A stretch of 64,000 nucleotides of DNA from Chitinibacter sp. SCUT-21 (GCA_041874755.1 CP102611.1:620001-684000), one strand, 5' to 3'; positions 17,413 through 26,998 are shown, counted from the stretch's first letter. The notes: generated by a model not told the origin, from the sequence alone. A program made the numbers and translations.

Positions 17413-18417
17413 ATGATGCTCCTGAACGATAGATCACAAATCTTGCTCAAAACGCTTGTCGAGCGCTATATCGCCGACGGCCAGCCCGTGGGCTCGAAAG
17501 CGCTGTCGCAGTTTTCGGGCTTGGACGTGAGCAGCGCAACAATCCGCAATGTGATGGCCGATTTGGAGCAGCTGGGCTTGGTCGCTAGCCCGCACACTTC
17601 GGCTGGCCGCATCCCAACCGCGCAGGGTTATCGGCTGTTTGTTGATACGCTGCTGGCAGTACAACCGCTGGGCAGCGTGGAAATTAACGCGCCATTGCCG
17701 AACGATAATCCGCAACACAGCATTCAAGCCGCATCGCAATTACTGTCGCAACTAACGCAATTTGCCGGCGTGGTGATGACGCCCAAGCGCAGCGAATTGC
17801 ATTTAAAACAAATCGAATTTCTGCCGCTGGGCGATAAGCGCGTACTGCTGATTTTGGTCACCAATGATGGCGACGTGCAAAACCGCATTGTGCAAACCGA
17901 GCGCCAATTTGCACCGAATGAACTGATTCACGCCGCGCAATTTTTAAACGAGCATTGCGCGGGTAAAACGCTCAGCGTCTTGCTGAGCTGGCTGCAAAGC
18001 GATGTGATACGCGTTAAGCAAGACCTGACCAGCCTGATGAACGCGGCAGTGGCCGTTAGCAGTAATTTAAATACCGATCATATGGTCATCGCGGGCGAGC
18101 ACCAATTGCTTGGCCTGCACGACTTCTCAGGTGATATGCAACGAATGCGGCAATTGTTTGAACTTTTCGAGCAAAAAACCGCCCTATTACAATTGCTCGA
18201 GCAAGGCCACCATGCGCAAGGTGTGCAAATTTATATTGGTGGCGAATCGGGGTTGGCGCCACTCGATCAATGCTCGGTCATTACCGCGCCGTATCAAGTC
18301 AACGGCGAAGTCGTCGGCACTTTGGGCGTGATTGGCCCAACACGGATGGCGTACGAGCGCGTGATTCCCATTGTTGATATCACCGCCAAATTACTCGGCT
18401 CGGCGCTATCCAATTAA
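17413..18417 (+). CDS. hrcA: Heat-inducible transcription repressor HrcA
   Basis: A winged-helix repressor of class I heat-shock genes that binds CIRCE elements and needs GroEL. The N-terminus carries the typical DRSQILLKTLVERYIADGQPVGSKALSQ, then SSATIRNVMADLEQLGLVASPHTSAGRIPT (DNA-binding region); the GAF-like core and dimer domain follow, ending with GTLGVIGPTRMAYERVIPIVD. The start is uncertain: ATGs at 17413 and 17416 give family-like N-termini but have weak Shine-Dalgarno, and a GTG at 17389 extends the frame by 8 codons. The targets are not in the window. Confidence 0.93.
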   Translation: MMLLNDRSQILLKTLVERYIADGQPVGSKALSQFSGLDVSSATIRNVMADLEQLGLVASPHTSAGRIPTAQGYRLFVDTLLAVQPLGSVEINAPLPNDNPQHSIQAASQLLSQLTQFAGVVMTPKRSELHLKQIEFLPLGDKRVLLILVTNDGDVQNRIVQTERQFAPNELIHAAQFLNEHCAGKTLSVLLSWLQSDVIRVKQDLTSLMNAAVAVSSNLNTDHMVIAGEHQLLGLHDFSGDMQRMRQLFELFEQKTALLQLLEQGHHAQGVQIYIGGESGLAPLDQCSVITAPYQVNGEVVGTLGVIGPTRMAYERVIPIVDITAKLLGSALSN

Positions 18418-18454
18418 ACACGCAAGCTTTTTTAATTTCATTTTGAGTCCTCGC

Positions 18455-19507
18455 ATGCAGCTTAAATCCTTCACTTCCGCCCTATTACTCACGCTTGGCT
18501 CATTGACCGTCAGCGCCAACAGCGTGGCCGACGACGAACTGATCAGCCGCCCCGAAGTGCAGGAATACATCAAGCAAACCGCGATCGACCATGGTTTTGC
18601 GCCCGAGGAACTGACATCTTGGCTGCAGCAAGCCGAATTCAAAGGCAATATCATCACGATTTTGGACAAACCATCGACCAGCCGCCCGTGGCATGAGTTT
18701 GAAGCCAATTTCGTCAATAAAACGCGCATTATGAACGGCGCTAAATTTTGGCGTGAAAATGCGATCTTGATCGGCGACATTACGCGCAAACACCAAGTTG
18801 CACCCGAGGTATTGCTCGCTATCCTTGGTGCAGAAACGAATTACGGCCGATACACCGGCTCATTCCGTATTGTGGATGCCCTATCAACGATTGCGTTTAA
18901 TTACCCACGCCGCGCTGAATATTTCAAAGGCGAGCTAACGCAATTATTCTTGCTCGCACGCGAAGAGAAAAAAGACCCGCTGGAATTTAAAGGCAGCTAC
19001 GCCGGCGCAATGGGCTGGCCACAATTTATGCCGACTTCATTTCGCAAATGGGCGCAAGATTGGGATAAAGACGGCTACCACGACATCTGGAGCAACCCAG
19101 GCGATGCAATGGCCTCGGTGGCGTACTACTTAAATCAGCACGGCTGGAAAGACGGCGGCGACACGTTCACCGCCGTTAATTTCAATGGCGATCCGAAAGC
19201 GCTGCTCGACGATAAATTCAATCTGCATTACAGCGTTGACGAGCTGATCGCCAAAGGCGTCGCGCCGATTAATGAAATCAACACCAAGCAGCAAGCGGTG
19301 CTATTCGCACTCGAAACCGAGCCAGGTTTTACGCAGCATTTCTTGGGCTTTAATAATTTTTACGTAATTACGCGCTACAACAAGAGCACTTTGTATGCGA
19401 CCGCCGTGTTGAAATTGGCTGATGAAATTAAAAAAGCCTATGTCAACGGCGATGACTTGGTCGTTGCAACACCCGCACCAAGCAAGAAAAGCAGCAAGAA
19501 GAAATAG
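18455..19507 (+). CDS. mltB: Lytic murein transglycosylase B
   Basis: A 350-residue peptidoglycan lytic transglycosylase of the MltB/Slt35 family. The signal peptide is residues 1-22 (MQLKSFTSALLLTLGSLTVSA) with no lipobox, so it is probably soluble in the periplasm. The catalytic Glu127 sits in AILGAETNYGRYTGSF. Other family motifs are GAMGWPQFMPTSFRKWAQDWDKDGYHDIWSNPGDA and NQHGWKDGG. It ends in a lysine-rich tail (SKKSSKKK) that is unusual and could bind anionic polymers. The ATG at 18455 is preceded by GAG 8 bases upstream and lies 37 bases after hrcA; a longer frame starts inside hrcA but lacks a signal. Confidence 0.92.
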   Translation: MQLKSFTSALLLTLGSLTVSANSVADDELISRPEVQEYIKQTAIDHGFAPEELTSWLQQAEFKGNIITILDKPSTSRPWHEFEANFVNKTRIMNGAKFWRENAILIGDITRKHQVAPEVLLAILGAETNYGRYTGSFRIVDALSTIAFNYPRRAEYFKGELTQLFLLAREEKKDPLEFKGSYAGAMGWPQFMPTSFRKWAQDWDKDGYHDIWSNPGDAMASVAYYLNQHGWKDGGDTFTAVNFNGDPKALLDDKFNLHYSVDELIAKGVAPINEINTKQQAVLFALETEPGFTQHFLGFNNFYVITRYNKSTLYATAVLKLADEIKKAYVNGDDLVVATPAPSKKSSKKK

Positions 19508-19663
19508 CCTGGGTATTGGCCTGTACACCAAATTACAACTAGGCTGCAAGGCTACACAGCAATGGGTATCTTAGTATGCCCTTTGCCGTGCTAAACAAAA
19601 GCTAGGCAACTTCATCATTTATTTTTGCTAGACTCGCTGCATCACCTTTATAAGGTCGGCGCC

Positions 19664-21382
19664 ATGCAACTGAATCGCCTGCAAGTTACCAATTTTCGCG
19701 GTATCAGCCAGATTGATCTGCAGCTGGACGATGCGGCGACGGCGCTGTTTGGCGAGAATAACTGGGGCAAAACCAGCCTGATCGTTGCGCTGTGCCGCTG
19801 CCTGACCGCTCCCGCGCCGATCGAAACCTTATTTACCCACGAAGACTTTCATCGCGTCGCCAATAGCCGCGCCAGTATTGCCCGCCGGCTCAATATCACA
19901 CTGTATTTTCAAGGTGATACCCCCTCTAGGCAGTTTGACCCTGTCGCCTTCCCAACCCAAGCCGTTGGCGAGCATGGCCATAGTCAGCAACTGGTGACGA
20001 TTGCGTTGCGCTTTATGGCCGAGCGTTTTGGCCACGGCGAAATTCGGGCGCGGCGTTATTTTGTCGACGGCGATGGCGGTGAAATTAGCCACGGCGACAC
20101 CGATGCACTAGCTGACTTGCTGATTAAACTGCATCCGGTTCTGCGCTTTCGCGATATGCAGCTAACCGATTGGCTGGAACACCCGCGCCTCGCAACACGC
20201 CCGCAAGCTGACGATCCTAAGCTACCGGCCAGCGACGCGGTGCGCACCGTGTTTGAGCGCATCTTAACCGTGCCGCATCAGCTGCACCCGCAAGAACTCA
20301 GCCAAGGCTTGGCTGCGATGCAGGAATTGCTGAGCGAGAACGCGATTTTGGTACAAGGCGATACGCCAACGCAGCGACTGGCTGAGCAAATTGCCAATGC
20401 GCCGCTTAATTTTCGTGACGACGATAGCTTGCTCGAAATCGCGCAAAGGTCAGGCTCCAATTTGCGCCGCGTTGCACTGCTGATGCTGATTGGCGCATTG
20501 TTGCACGCACGGGGCGAGCATGCGCTCAGCTCTGAGGCCAGCCCAATTTTGGTGATGGAAGACCCAGAAACGCATCTGCACCCAACGCAGCTGGCGATGA
20601 TTTGGGGTTTGATCGAGCAATTACCGCTGCAAAAAATCATCACCACCAATCATGGTGATTTGCTCGCTAGCTTTCCGCAACACGCGCTGCGCCGCTTGGT
20701 GCGCTGGCCCAGCCATGTACATGTGTATCAACTTGCCAATCACGCCTTGTCGATTAGCGATGCGCGAAAAGTGGCATTTCATATCCGTAGCAACCGCGCC
20801 AGCAGCATGTTTGCCCGCGTTTGGTTGCTAGTTGAAGGCGAAACTGAGTTTTGGCTTTTACCCGAATTGGCGCGCATTTGTGGCGTGAACTTTCCACTGG
20901 AAGGCATACGCTGCGTTGAGTTTGCGCAGGCGGGTTTAACCCCGTTAATTAAATTTGCCGATCATTTAGGGATTCATTGGCATGTGATATGCGATGGTGA
21001 CGAGGCGGGGCAAAAATACCTGCAACGTGCAGAGCGCCTGCTGCGCGTGCGAGCCGCCGAGCGGCACATCACCACGCTACCGAGCCGCGATATTGAACAT
21101 TTTTTATGGGAAACCGGTTTTGCCGAGGTGTATCGCGAAGCGGGTCAACACTACAAAACGCCAATGTCGCCACAGCACGCCGCCGCGTTAGCGCTACAAA
21201 CGCCCGTTGAATACAGCGACGAAGAAATCATCGCCCGCGCACTGCGCTATCACAGCAAACCGGGCATGGCGCTTGAAATCGCTGAATCTGCCGAAATCAA
21301 AGGCCGCGAGAGCATCCCACCGCTTTTGCAAACGATGTTTAGCACCTTGCAGCAACTGAGCAGTAGCTTGCCTGACTATTGA
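19664..21382 (+). CDS. OLD-family ATP-dependent endonuclease (YbjD-like)
   Basis: A 572-residue protein with an N-terminal ABC-type ATPase and a C-terminal Toprim nuclease. Walker A is GENNWGKTSLI (30-40). The family region LMIGALLHARGEHALSSE comes before Walker B, ILVMEDPETHLHPTQLAMIW, and the D-loop/H region TTNHGDLLASFP follows. The Toprim half shows VEGETEFWLLPELARICG and ICDGDEAGQKYLQRAE, with acidic metal ligands present. It resembles the DUF2813/YbjD class of OLD nucleases. No UvrD-like helicase partner is adjacent, so it is not a Gabija pair. AAGG lies 8 bases before the ATG. Likely role in DNA repair or phage interference, not proven. Confidence 0.85.
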   Translation: MQLNRLQVTNFRGISQIDLQLDDAATALFGENNWGKTSLIVALCRCLTAPAPIETLFTHEDFHRVANSRASIARRLNITLYFQGDTPSRQFDPVAFPTQAVGEHGHSQQLVTIALRFMAERFGHGEIRARRYFVDGDGGEISHGDTDALADLLIKLHPVLRFRDMQLTDWLEHPRLATRPQADDPKLPASDAVRTVFERILTVPHQLHPQELSQGLAAMQELLSENAILVQGDTPTQRLAEQIANAPLNFRDDDSLLEIAQRSGSNLRRVALLMLIGALLHARGEHALSSEASPILVMEDPETHLHPTQLAMIWGLIEQLPLQKIITTNHGDLLASFPQHALRRLVRWPSHVHVYQLANHALSISDARKVAFHIRSNRASSMFARVWLLVEGETEFWLLPELARICGVNFPLEGIRCVEFAQAGLTPLIKFADHLGIHWHVICDGDEAGQKYLQRAERLLRVRAAERHITTLPSRDIEHFLWETGFAEVYREAGQHYKTPMSPQHAAALALQTPVEYSDEEIIARALRYHSKPGMALEIAESAEIKGRESIPPLLQTMFSTLQQLSSSLPDY

Positions 21383-21400
21383 GTCAGGCAAATTTTGTTT
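21370..21400 (+). terminator. Terminator overlapping the stop codon of the OLD nuclease gene
   Basis: GCCTGACT (21370-21377) / AGTCAGGC (21382-21389) with a 4-base loop, followed by AAATTTTGTTT. The TGA stop lies across the loop and the first base of the right arm, an economical arrangement in which the coding end forms part of the terminator. Confidence 0.75.
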
Positions 21401-21512
21401 ACAAATTTCGTACATTTCACTTACTTTGGTCAAATCTTCGTCTTAATTCGTTACAGTGCACGCGAGCGAGAACACGCAGACTGAAACCAATGATGAACAG
21501 TGGAATACAACG

Positions 21513-22436
21513 ATGCGCCAACTAGCCCTAGCAGCACTCATTACCACCGCCCTACTCACCGCCTGCGGCAAAGGCGAATATGCGGGTGTTGAACCGCTTG
21601 CCGCCTCAGCCGTAGCTGAAGCCGCGCCAGCCGAAGAGAGCAGCGCAGCGCAACTGCAATCGTCGGTTAATAGTGCCAATCCAGCAGATCGCAAACTCGT
21701 ACGCCAAGCCGAGGTGCGTTTTCGCGTTAAAGACGTGTATCAAAGCAGCGTACAAATTGAAAACCTCGTCGCTGAGTTGGGCGGTTTTGTAACGCAAAAC
21801 CACATTCAAGCTCGCATCGTGAACGAGCACGATGTTGCACAGGGACAGGGTAAATTAAGTCGTTTAACTGAGTTTTATACCGAAGGCACGCTGGAGATGC
21901 GGGTGCCAAGCGAGCAAACTCAAGCCTTTTTATTAAAACTGGCACCACTGGTACAGTTTTTGGATGAAAGAAATTTTTCGGCGCATGACGTAGCGATTCA
22001 ATTGCTTGAACAGCAACTTGCCCAAATCCGCAGTCAATCGAGTAAACAAAGCCTCAACGAAAACGCTAGCTCTAGCTCGCAAGTGGCGCTGGCCAAACAG
22101 CTAATCCAAGCTGAACAGGACGCTGCGACCATCCAACAAAAATTAATCGAAGATCGCGTTGCATTTAGCACGATTACGCTCAATTTGTATCAAGACCGGC
22201 AAATTGCGCGCAGCGAACACGACGATATTAAAGCGCAGCTAGCTGCAGCGGAACCAAGTTTTGGCAGCAAACTACAACAAGCCTTCGTGAGCGGTTGGCA
22301 AGGATTTTTAGACACGCTGATTGCGCTTGCCCACTTATGGCCATTGTGGCTAATTAGCCTATTTATTGCTGCGATCTGGCGCAAGGTAAAACGAACTAAG
22401 GCCGCCAAGGAGCACGACAACAAAAGGGTAGATTAA
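21513..22436 (+). CDS. DUF4349-domain lipoprotein
   Basis: A 307-residue lipoprotein. The lipobox is LLTAC with Cys18 as the lipidated residue, following MRQLALAALITTALLTAC. The body is a DUF4349-type domain: VRQAEVRFRVKDVYQSSVQIENLV, an RVPSEQTQAFLLKL region, a long coiled-coil pair (about 170-235, rich in Gln, Ala and Glu), then FSTITLNLYQ. It ends with a membrane helix (about 275-297) and a basic tail (KVKRTKAAKEHDNKR). Function of the family is not established; the layout of lipid anchor plus C-terminal helix suggests a membrane-bound sensor or spacer. The ATG at 21513 is chosen over an upstream frame that lacks a signal. Confidence 0.8.
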   Translation: MRQLALAALITTALLTACGKGEYAGVEPLAASAVAEAAPAEESSAAQLQSSVNSANPADRKLVRQAEVRFRVKDVYQSSVQIENLVAELGGFVTQNHIQARIVNEHDVAQGQGKLSRLTEFYTEGTLEMRVPSEQTQAFLLKLAPLVQFLDERNFSAHDVAIQLLEQQLAQIRSQSSKQSLNENASSSSQVALAKQLIQAEQDAATIQQKLIEDRVAFSTITLNLYQDRQIARSEHDDIKAQLAAAEPSFGSKLQQAFVSGWQGFLDTLIALAHLWPLWLISLFIAAIWRKVKRTKAAKEHDNKRVD

Positions 22437-22592
22437 ACAAACGAGCAATAAGCGCTTAGTCGCGGATTGCTGTCGCTTTAAAGTGGCTGAGTGGTGCGAA
22501 GTTTAACGAACTTACCTGCGGATTTTCCGCTAGCACCTCAGCTAACTTCCCCTAAACTAAAATCCGATTAGTTAATCAGAAGGGGTATCTGT

Positions 22593-22790
22593 ATGTCACC
22601 GCAATCTTGTGTTGATTCCCCAAGCTGCAACCACTCACGGGTTAAACTTCAGCCCAAACTATCGCGCAAGCTATGTATTTTGACGCTATGCTGGTTTGCA
22701 TATTGTGTCAGTGCTTTTTTTATTTTGCTGTACCACGATGATTTAAACAGTGCGCTGTGCTCAAGTGCAGCCATCAAGTCCACCCAATAA
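22593..22790 (+). CDS. Small predicted membrane protein upstream of the chemoreceptor
   Basis: A 65-residue frame with one hydrophobic helix (about 28-47, [20 protein letters not shown]), a basic N-terminal part and six cysteines. An excellent Shine-Dalgarno (AGAAGGGG) sits 7 bases before the ATG, and it ends 13 bases before the chemoreceptor start, so coupling is plausible. No homologue comes to mind. The strong ribosome site is the main argument; the sequence could also be a chance frame. Confidence 0.45.
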   Translation: MSPQSCVDSPSCNHSRVKLQPKLSRKLCILTLCWFAYCVSAFFILLYHDDLNSALCSSAAIKSTQ

Positions 22791-22803
22791 TCGAGGTGCC
22801 AAC

Positions 22804-24336
22804 ATGAGCAGCAATCAAATCGAAAGTTTGAACAAAATGGACGAGCACATTAACAAACTGCGAGCCCAAGTTGATCACATGATGATGCGACTGCTTGGCG
22901 CTTTCGCACTTTGTAGTTTATTGCTCGCGACTTGGTACGATAGTTGGAATGCGGCACTACTAATTGGATTACCTGCCGCAATTGGTCCCTATCTGATTTA
23001 CCGCAGCGCCCCAGTTGGCCACTTAATAACCCGACTAGCCAGTGCGGCCTCCTTAATGTTTTTTGCTGCGCTATTTATTCACCAAAGCCGCGGCATGCTT
23101 GAAATGCACTTTGCCATTTTCTGTTTTCTAGCATTCCTAATTTATTACCGCGATTGGCGCCCAATCTTGTTGGCTGCAGCACTTATCGCCGTCCATCATG
23201 TAGCCTTCTTTTTTCTACAGCGCAGCCAGTTGCCTGTTTGGGCCTACCCCAGTGTGAATGAGTTCTGGATCGTCATTTTGCACGCGCTGTTTGTTGTTAT
23301 GGAAACAATCGTTCTCATATTTATCGCGGTGAAGATGCAACAAGAGAGCATGGAGGCGGCGGCCATTTTGCTAATTGCACATAATATGACGCAGGGCGAT
23401 TTGACAACGCAAATTCAGCATAAAAATTTGTCATCGCCGATTTTCAGTTCGGTATTAGATATGCAAACGCGTTTTCGCCGCTTAATGCGAAAATTTCAGG
23501 AAGATACCGAAGCCATCCATCGCCATATCGATGGCTTAAGTGGCCTCACTTTGCAAGTATCAAAGCAATCGTCGATCCAAACCAATGCAGCCAATCAAAT
23601 TGCGGGTGAAATTCATTTACTGCAAGATAGCTTTGCGAAGGTTAATCAAAGTGCCTCTGAAGGGGCTCGGCTTTCCAGCGAATCAGCAACTGAAGCGGCA
23701 AGTAGCGCCAATCTAATGCAACATACGGTCACTGATTTAGAGCAGATCGCGTCGACGATAGATCGCACTGCACTTAATTTGGAGGCGCTTGGCACGCAAA
23801 GTGACAAAATCAAACACATAGTTCAAGTCATCGGCGAAATCGCGGCACAAACCAATCTTCTCGCGTTAAACGCCGCGATTGAAGCTGCTCGCGCTGGTGA
23901 ACAAGGCCGTGGATTTGCCGTTGTTGCTGACGAAGTGCGCAAATTAGCAGAACGCACTTCGACCTCGACGGTTGAAATCGGTCAAATGATAGGATTGATC
24001 GCAGAAAGCAAAGAAAAAGCGCTCGCCAGCATGAATGAGCTCGTCTCGAGTATGGGGCAAAATGTTCAGCAAGCAGGTGAAACTGAAAATGCCATTGCGC
24101 GGATTGCACAAAACTCTGGCAGCGTTGCTCAAACTACCCAACAAATAGCCCAAGCCATTGAGCTACAAGCAGCCTCCAGTCATTCGATTAGTACCAGAGC
24201 AGAAGAAGTATCTATTGGCGCCTCGAAAAACGATGAACTGATCAAAAAATCCACGGAATACGCCCAGCAAATTCATGGTGTAATCGAAGACTTAAAAAAT
24301 GAAATGCAGCTATTTAATGTTAAAAAGCTTAACTGA
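22804..24336 (+). CDS. Methyl-accepting chemotaxis protein with multi-helix membrane sensor
   Basis: A 510-residue chemoreceptor. The N-terminal half (about 25-190) has about six hydrophobic helices with short loops and no large periplasmic ligand domain, so it probably senses a membrane or internal signal. The cytoplasmic half holds the signalling tip [20 protein letters not shown] with [17 protein letters not shown], flanked by methylation helices (e.g. [20 protein letters not shown]). GAGG lies about 8 bases before the ATG at 22804; the frame extends upstream but without signal. It should couple through CheW to CheA. The small ORF just upstream may belong with it. Confidence 0.9.
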   Translation: MSSNQIESLNKMDEHINKLRAQVDHMMMRLLGAFALCSLLLATWYDSWNAALLIGLPAAIGPYLIYRSAPVGHLITRLASAASLMFFAALFIHQSRGMLEMHFAIFCFLAFLIYYRDWRPILLAAALIAVHHVAFFFLQRSQLPVWAYPSVNEFWIVILHALFVVMETIVLIFIAVKMQQESMEAAAILLIAHNMTQGDLTTQIQHKNLSSPIFSSVLDMQTRFRRLMRKFQEDTEAIHRHIDGLSGLTLQVSKQSSIQTNAANQIAGEIHLLQDSFAKVNQSASEGARLSSESATEAASSANLMQHTVTDLEQIASTIDRTALNLEALGTQSDKIKHIVQVIGEIAAQTNLLALNAAIEAARAGEQGRGFAVVADEVRKLAERTSTSTVEIGQMIGLIAESKEKALASMNELVSSMGQNVQQAGETENAIARIAQNSGSVAQTTQQIAQAIELQAASSHSISTRAEEVSIGASKNDELIKKSTEYAQQIHGVIEDLKNEMQLFNVKKLN

Positions 24337-24370
24337 GGAACGCTCTATTCCTCTCAAAAATACCCAACCA

Positions 24371-24419
24371 AGGTATAACATTAGGGTTCAATTCTAAATA
24401 GGGCTTCAGGGTTATACCT
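24371..24419. repeat. Inverted repeat between chemoreceptor and priA
   Basis: AGGTATAAC (24371-24379) / GTTATACCT (24411-24419) with a 31-base loop, lying between the convergent chemoreceptor and priA and covering the priA stop codon. A shorter hairpin, GAGGAA/TTCCTC, sits at 24335-24353 over the chemoreceptor stop. Neither has a long T-run, so terminator function is uncertain. Confidence 0.4.
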
Positions 24420-26610
24420 CTATTGGATCAACATCCAAAGACCAGCGCCCTTTGCCGGTTTTTATCACTTCAATATGTGGCATCGCTTGGTGCAGGGCGC
24501 GTTGTAATTGCGCTTTGTGGCGCGCTGCGATTAATAGCTGCGCGCGCTCAACCCCAGCTTTTTTAACCATCGTTGCGGCAACGGGCTGATTGAGCGTTAA
24601 ATCCTTGCGCAGCGTTGCATCAAGCTGCTCAAAGCAGGCGCGGATGATGTTTAAAATGCCGATGGCGTGCTCGATATCCGGCGCTTCGGCGCGAAATAAT
24701 GCCCACGCCATCGCTGGCGGCAATAACATATCTTGGCGTTCAGACAAGGTTCGATCGGCGAACGGCGCGTAATCGCGGCCAAGTAATTGATGGTAAAACG
24801 GGTGATCGGCAAACGCAGTTTGGATCATCACCTCGCCCGGCGTTTCACGCCGCCCTGCTCGTCCTGCCACTTGCATTAAGAGCGCAAATAATCTTTCTTC
24901 AGCGCGAAAATCTACGCTAAACAGCCCCGTATCGGCATTCAGCGCAATGACTAAATTCAGGCGATCAAAATCATGGCCTTTGGCCAGCATTTGCGTACCG
25001 ATCAAAATATCAGCTTCGCCCGAATGCACTTGCGCCAGCGCAGCGTCCATCTCGCCTTTACGCCGCGTGCTGTCGCGATCAATGCGCAAGATTTTGCGGT
25101 TCGGAAAGTGTGTCGCTAAGGCTTCTTCCAGCCTTTGCGTGCCTTGCCCGACGGGTTTGAGGTCTTGGTTGCCGCAATCTGGGCAAGCGTGCGTAATCGG
25201 CTCTTCAAAGCCGCAATGGTGGCAGCGCAAACGCCGATCACGCAGATGCAGCACCAGCCGCGCCGAACAATGTTTGCACGAGGCCATCCAGCCACATTCG
25301 CCACATTGCAAGACGGGTGAATAACCACGGCGATTGATAAACACCAACACCTGCTCGCCACGCTCTAGCGCAGCGTGCATCGCGGCAAGGGCCATGCGAT
25401 TAAAGCCGTCGATCAAGCCGGCTTTTTTTACCGGCAGCAAGGTAATTTTGGGTAAAGTCGCACCGGGAACGGCACGCTCTGCTAGCGTGATAATTTGATA
25501 ACGTTTGGCTTTGGCATTGGCCCAAGTTTCGATACTCGGTGTTGCGCTACCCAAAATAATAGGCACTTGCGCCGTGCGAGCACGGTAGACCGCCACATCG
25601 CGCGCCGAGTAACGAAGGCCTTCCTGCTGTTTAAACGACGGATCATGCTCTTCATCGACGACGATCATTCCTAGTTGTGGCAGCGGCGTAAATACCGCTA
25701 GCCGAGTTCCCAAAACAATCCGTGCCTCACCCGACATTGCCGCCAGCCAATTGACTGCGCGTTCGGTATCGTTCAATCCACTGTGCAGGCAGGCCATCGC
25801 CACGCCGGGAAAACGCGCACGAAAGCGCCCTTCGAGCTGCGGCGTTAAATTGATTTCGGGGATCAAAATTAAGACTTGCTCACCGCGCGCGAGCACCGCT
25901 GCGATGGTCTGCAAATAAACTTCAGTTTTACCGCTGCCGGTGATGCCGTAGAGTAAAAATGGCAAAAATGAACGAGCTGAACTTAATTGTTCAACCGCGT
26001 AGGCCTGCTCTGCATTGAGCGGCAAAATGGGGCTAGCCGGTGATACAACGCTGGTTTCGGCTGCGGTTTGTACCAAACCTTGCTCAGCCCAAGCCTTCGC
26101 CCATTTCAAGCCGCTATCGTGGATACGCCTCAGTGCTGCAGGCGTATGTGGCGTTGCGAGTTGCTGCGCGACACGTTGCTGCGCGTGCGCGCGCTTGCTG
26201 ATATGGGCAAGCAGCTTTTCAATATCGGCTGCGTAATACACGCAAGCTGGCGCTGGCGCTTTGAATGCGGGCACGTTGCGAAACACGGTCGGCAAGGCGG
26301 TGCTGAGCACCGCGCCCAGCGGATGGTGATAATAATCGGCGACAAACTGACACAGCGCGATAGTGCTCGCGGACAATGCAGGTAAATCGTCGCGCACCGC
26401 TAAAATAGCGCGCGTTTTGCCGCTGAAGTCGCCAGCGTCGTTGCGGCGTTCGATCACGATGCTAGAAAGCTGACGCGGGCCAAACGGCACGATAACGCGT
26501 TGACCAACTTGCGGGTCAAATTCCCCCACCTGATAGCCAAAAAGGCGATTGAGCGGCACATCCAAGGCCACCATGACAAACTGAGCACTCACGGTACGAT
26601 CACCTGCCAT
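24412..26610 (-). CDS. priA: Primosomal replication protein N' (PriA helicase)
   Basis: A 732-residue replication-restart helicase. N-terminal 3'-end-binding domain (about 10-105, VALDVPLNRLFGYQ), Walker A in LYGITGSGKTEVYLQTI, DEEHDPSFKQQEG (DEEH box), and NRRGYSPVLQCGECGWMASC beginning a zinc-binding insert. The eight zinc ligands are visible as CGECGWMASCKHC then CHHCGFEEPITHACPDCG. It also has HDFDRLNLVIALNAD and QVAGRAGR helicase motifs. It loads the primosome at stalled forks by recognising D-loops. Start MAGDRTVS at 26610. Upstream is the AT-rich gap with DnaA-box-like motifs. Confidence 0.97.
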   Translation of the reverse strand: MAGDRTVSAQFVMVALDVPLNRLFGYQVGEFDPQVGQRVIVPFGPRQLSSIVIERRNDAGDFSGKTRAILAVRDDLPALSASTIALCQFVADYYHHPLGAVLSTALPTVFRNVPAFKAPAPACVYYAADIEKLLAHISKRAHAQQRVAQQLATPHTPAALRRIHDSGLKWAKAWAEQGLVQTAAETSVVSPASPILPLNAEQAYAVEQLSSARSFLPFLLYGITGSGKTEVYLQTIAAVLARGEQVLILIPEINLTPQLEGRFRARFPGVAMACLHSGLNDTERAVNWLAAMSGEARIVLGTRLAVFTPLPQLGMIVVDEEHDPSFKQQEGLRYSARDVAVYRARTAQVPIILGSATPSIETWANAKAKRYQIITLAERAVPGATLPKITLLPVKKAGLIDGFNRMALAAMHAALERGEQVLVFINRRGYSPVLQCGECGWMASCKHCSARLVLHLRDRRLRCHHCGFEEPITHACPDCGNQDLKPVGQGTQRLEEALATHFPNRKILRIDRDSTRRKGEMDAALAQVHSGEADILIGTQMLAKGHDFDRLNLVIALNADTGLFSVDFRAEERLFALLMQVAGRAGRRETPGEVMIQTAFADHPFYHQLLGRDYAPFADRTLSERQDMLLPPAMAWALFRAEAPDIEHAIGILNIIRACFEQLDATLRKDLTLNQPVAATMVKKAGVERAQLLIAARHKAQLQRALHQAMPHIEVIKTGKGRWSLDVDPIEV

Positions 26611-26998
26611 TTACTGCAAAGCCGGAGCATTGAATAGTATCTTTGTCTAGCCCTAGCTCAGCGAAAATGCCGAAGAAAAATGCACAAAATGGTTATTCAC
26701 AGTTTCTGTGGATAATTTTGTGGGCAAAGTGCTAAAAAGTGGAAAAAACCCAATCGGCACTTGATGATGTTTAGATTGCACAAAAATTAAGCTGAAATTT
26801 ATTTATCAATAAATTCAACAACTTAGCATTTGTCAACGATTTAGCAAATATTTTTTTCGCAAGGCTTGACAAGCCTAAAAACCCGGCAATTTATTTGTGA
26901 ATAACTTGGCTCTCCTTTGCAGTAGAGCACTTCAAAAATGATCGCCAAGTTATTGAATTTAAATCACATTACAAATAAAAGACAAGCTGTAAGAATTG
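26611..26998. other. AT-rich 388-base gap between priA and hemE
   Basis: No gene fits here. It is clearly richer in A/T than its surroundings and contains three DnaA-box-like 9-mers: TTATTCACA (26693-26701), TGTGGATAA (26707-26715, the perfect box on the minus strand) and TGTGAATAA (26896-26904, minus strand). Short palindromes occur too (AGGCTT/AAGCCT at 26862-26876). The promoter of priA should lie in it. Neither the dnaA/dnaN genes nor other usual origin markers are nearby. Confidence 0.6.
26693..26715. promoter_or_regulatory. Inverted pair of DnaA-box-like motifs, 5-base spacer
   Basis: TTATTCACA (26693-26701) and TGTGGATAA (26707-26715) face each other across 5 bases, giving a 23-base dyad. 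One half matches the TTATCCACA consensus exactly, the other differs at one base. The same geometry is seen again at 44163-44185. It lies 83 bases upstream of the priA start. Confidence 0.5.

Noticed and set aside
19664..21382. Gabija defence system
   Set aside because: Gabija needs a UvrD-like GajB gene next to the OLD nuclease; the neighbours here are mltB and a DUF4349 lipoprotein.
22543..22570. FliA (sigma-28) promoter before the chemoreceptor
   Set aside because: The match TAAC-N16-TCCGATTA differs from the consensus in spacing and at several bases, so I do not list it as a feature.
26611..26998. Possible chromosomal origin oriC
   Set aside because: It is AT-rich with three DnaA-box-like motifs, but dnaA, dnaN, rpmH, gidA and a parAB pair are absent nearby and the box number is low; a GC-skew plot would be needed to support it.
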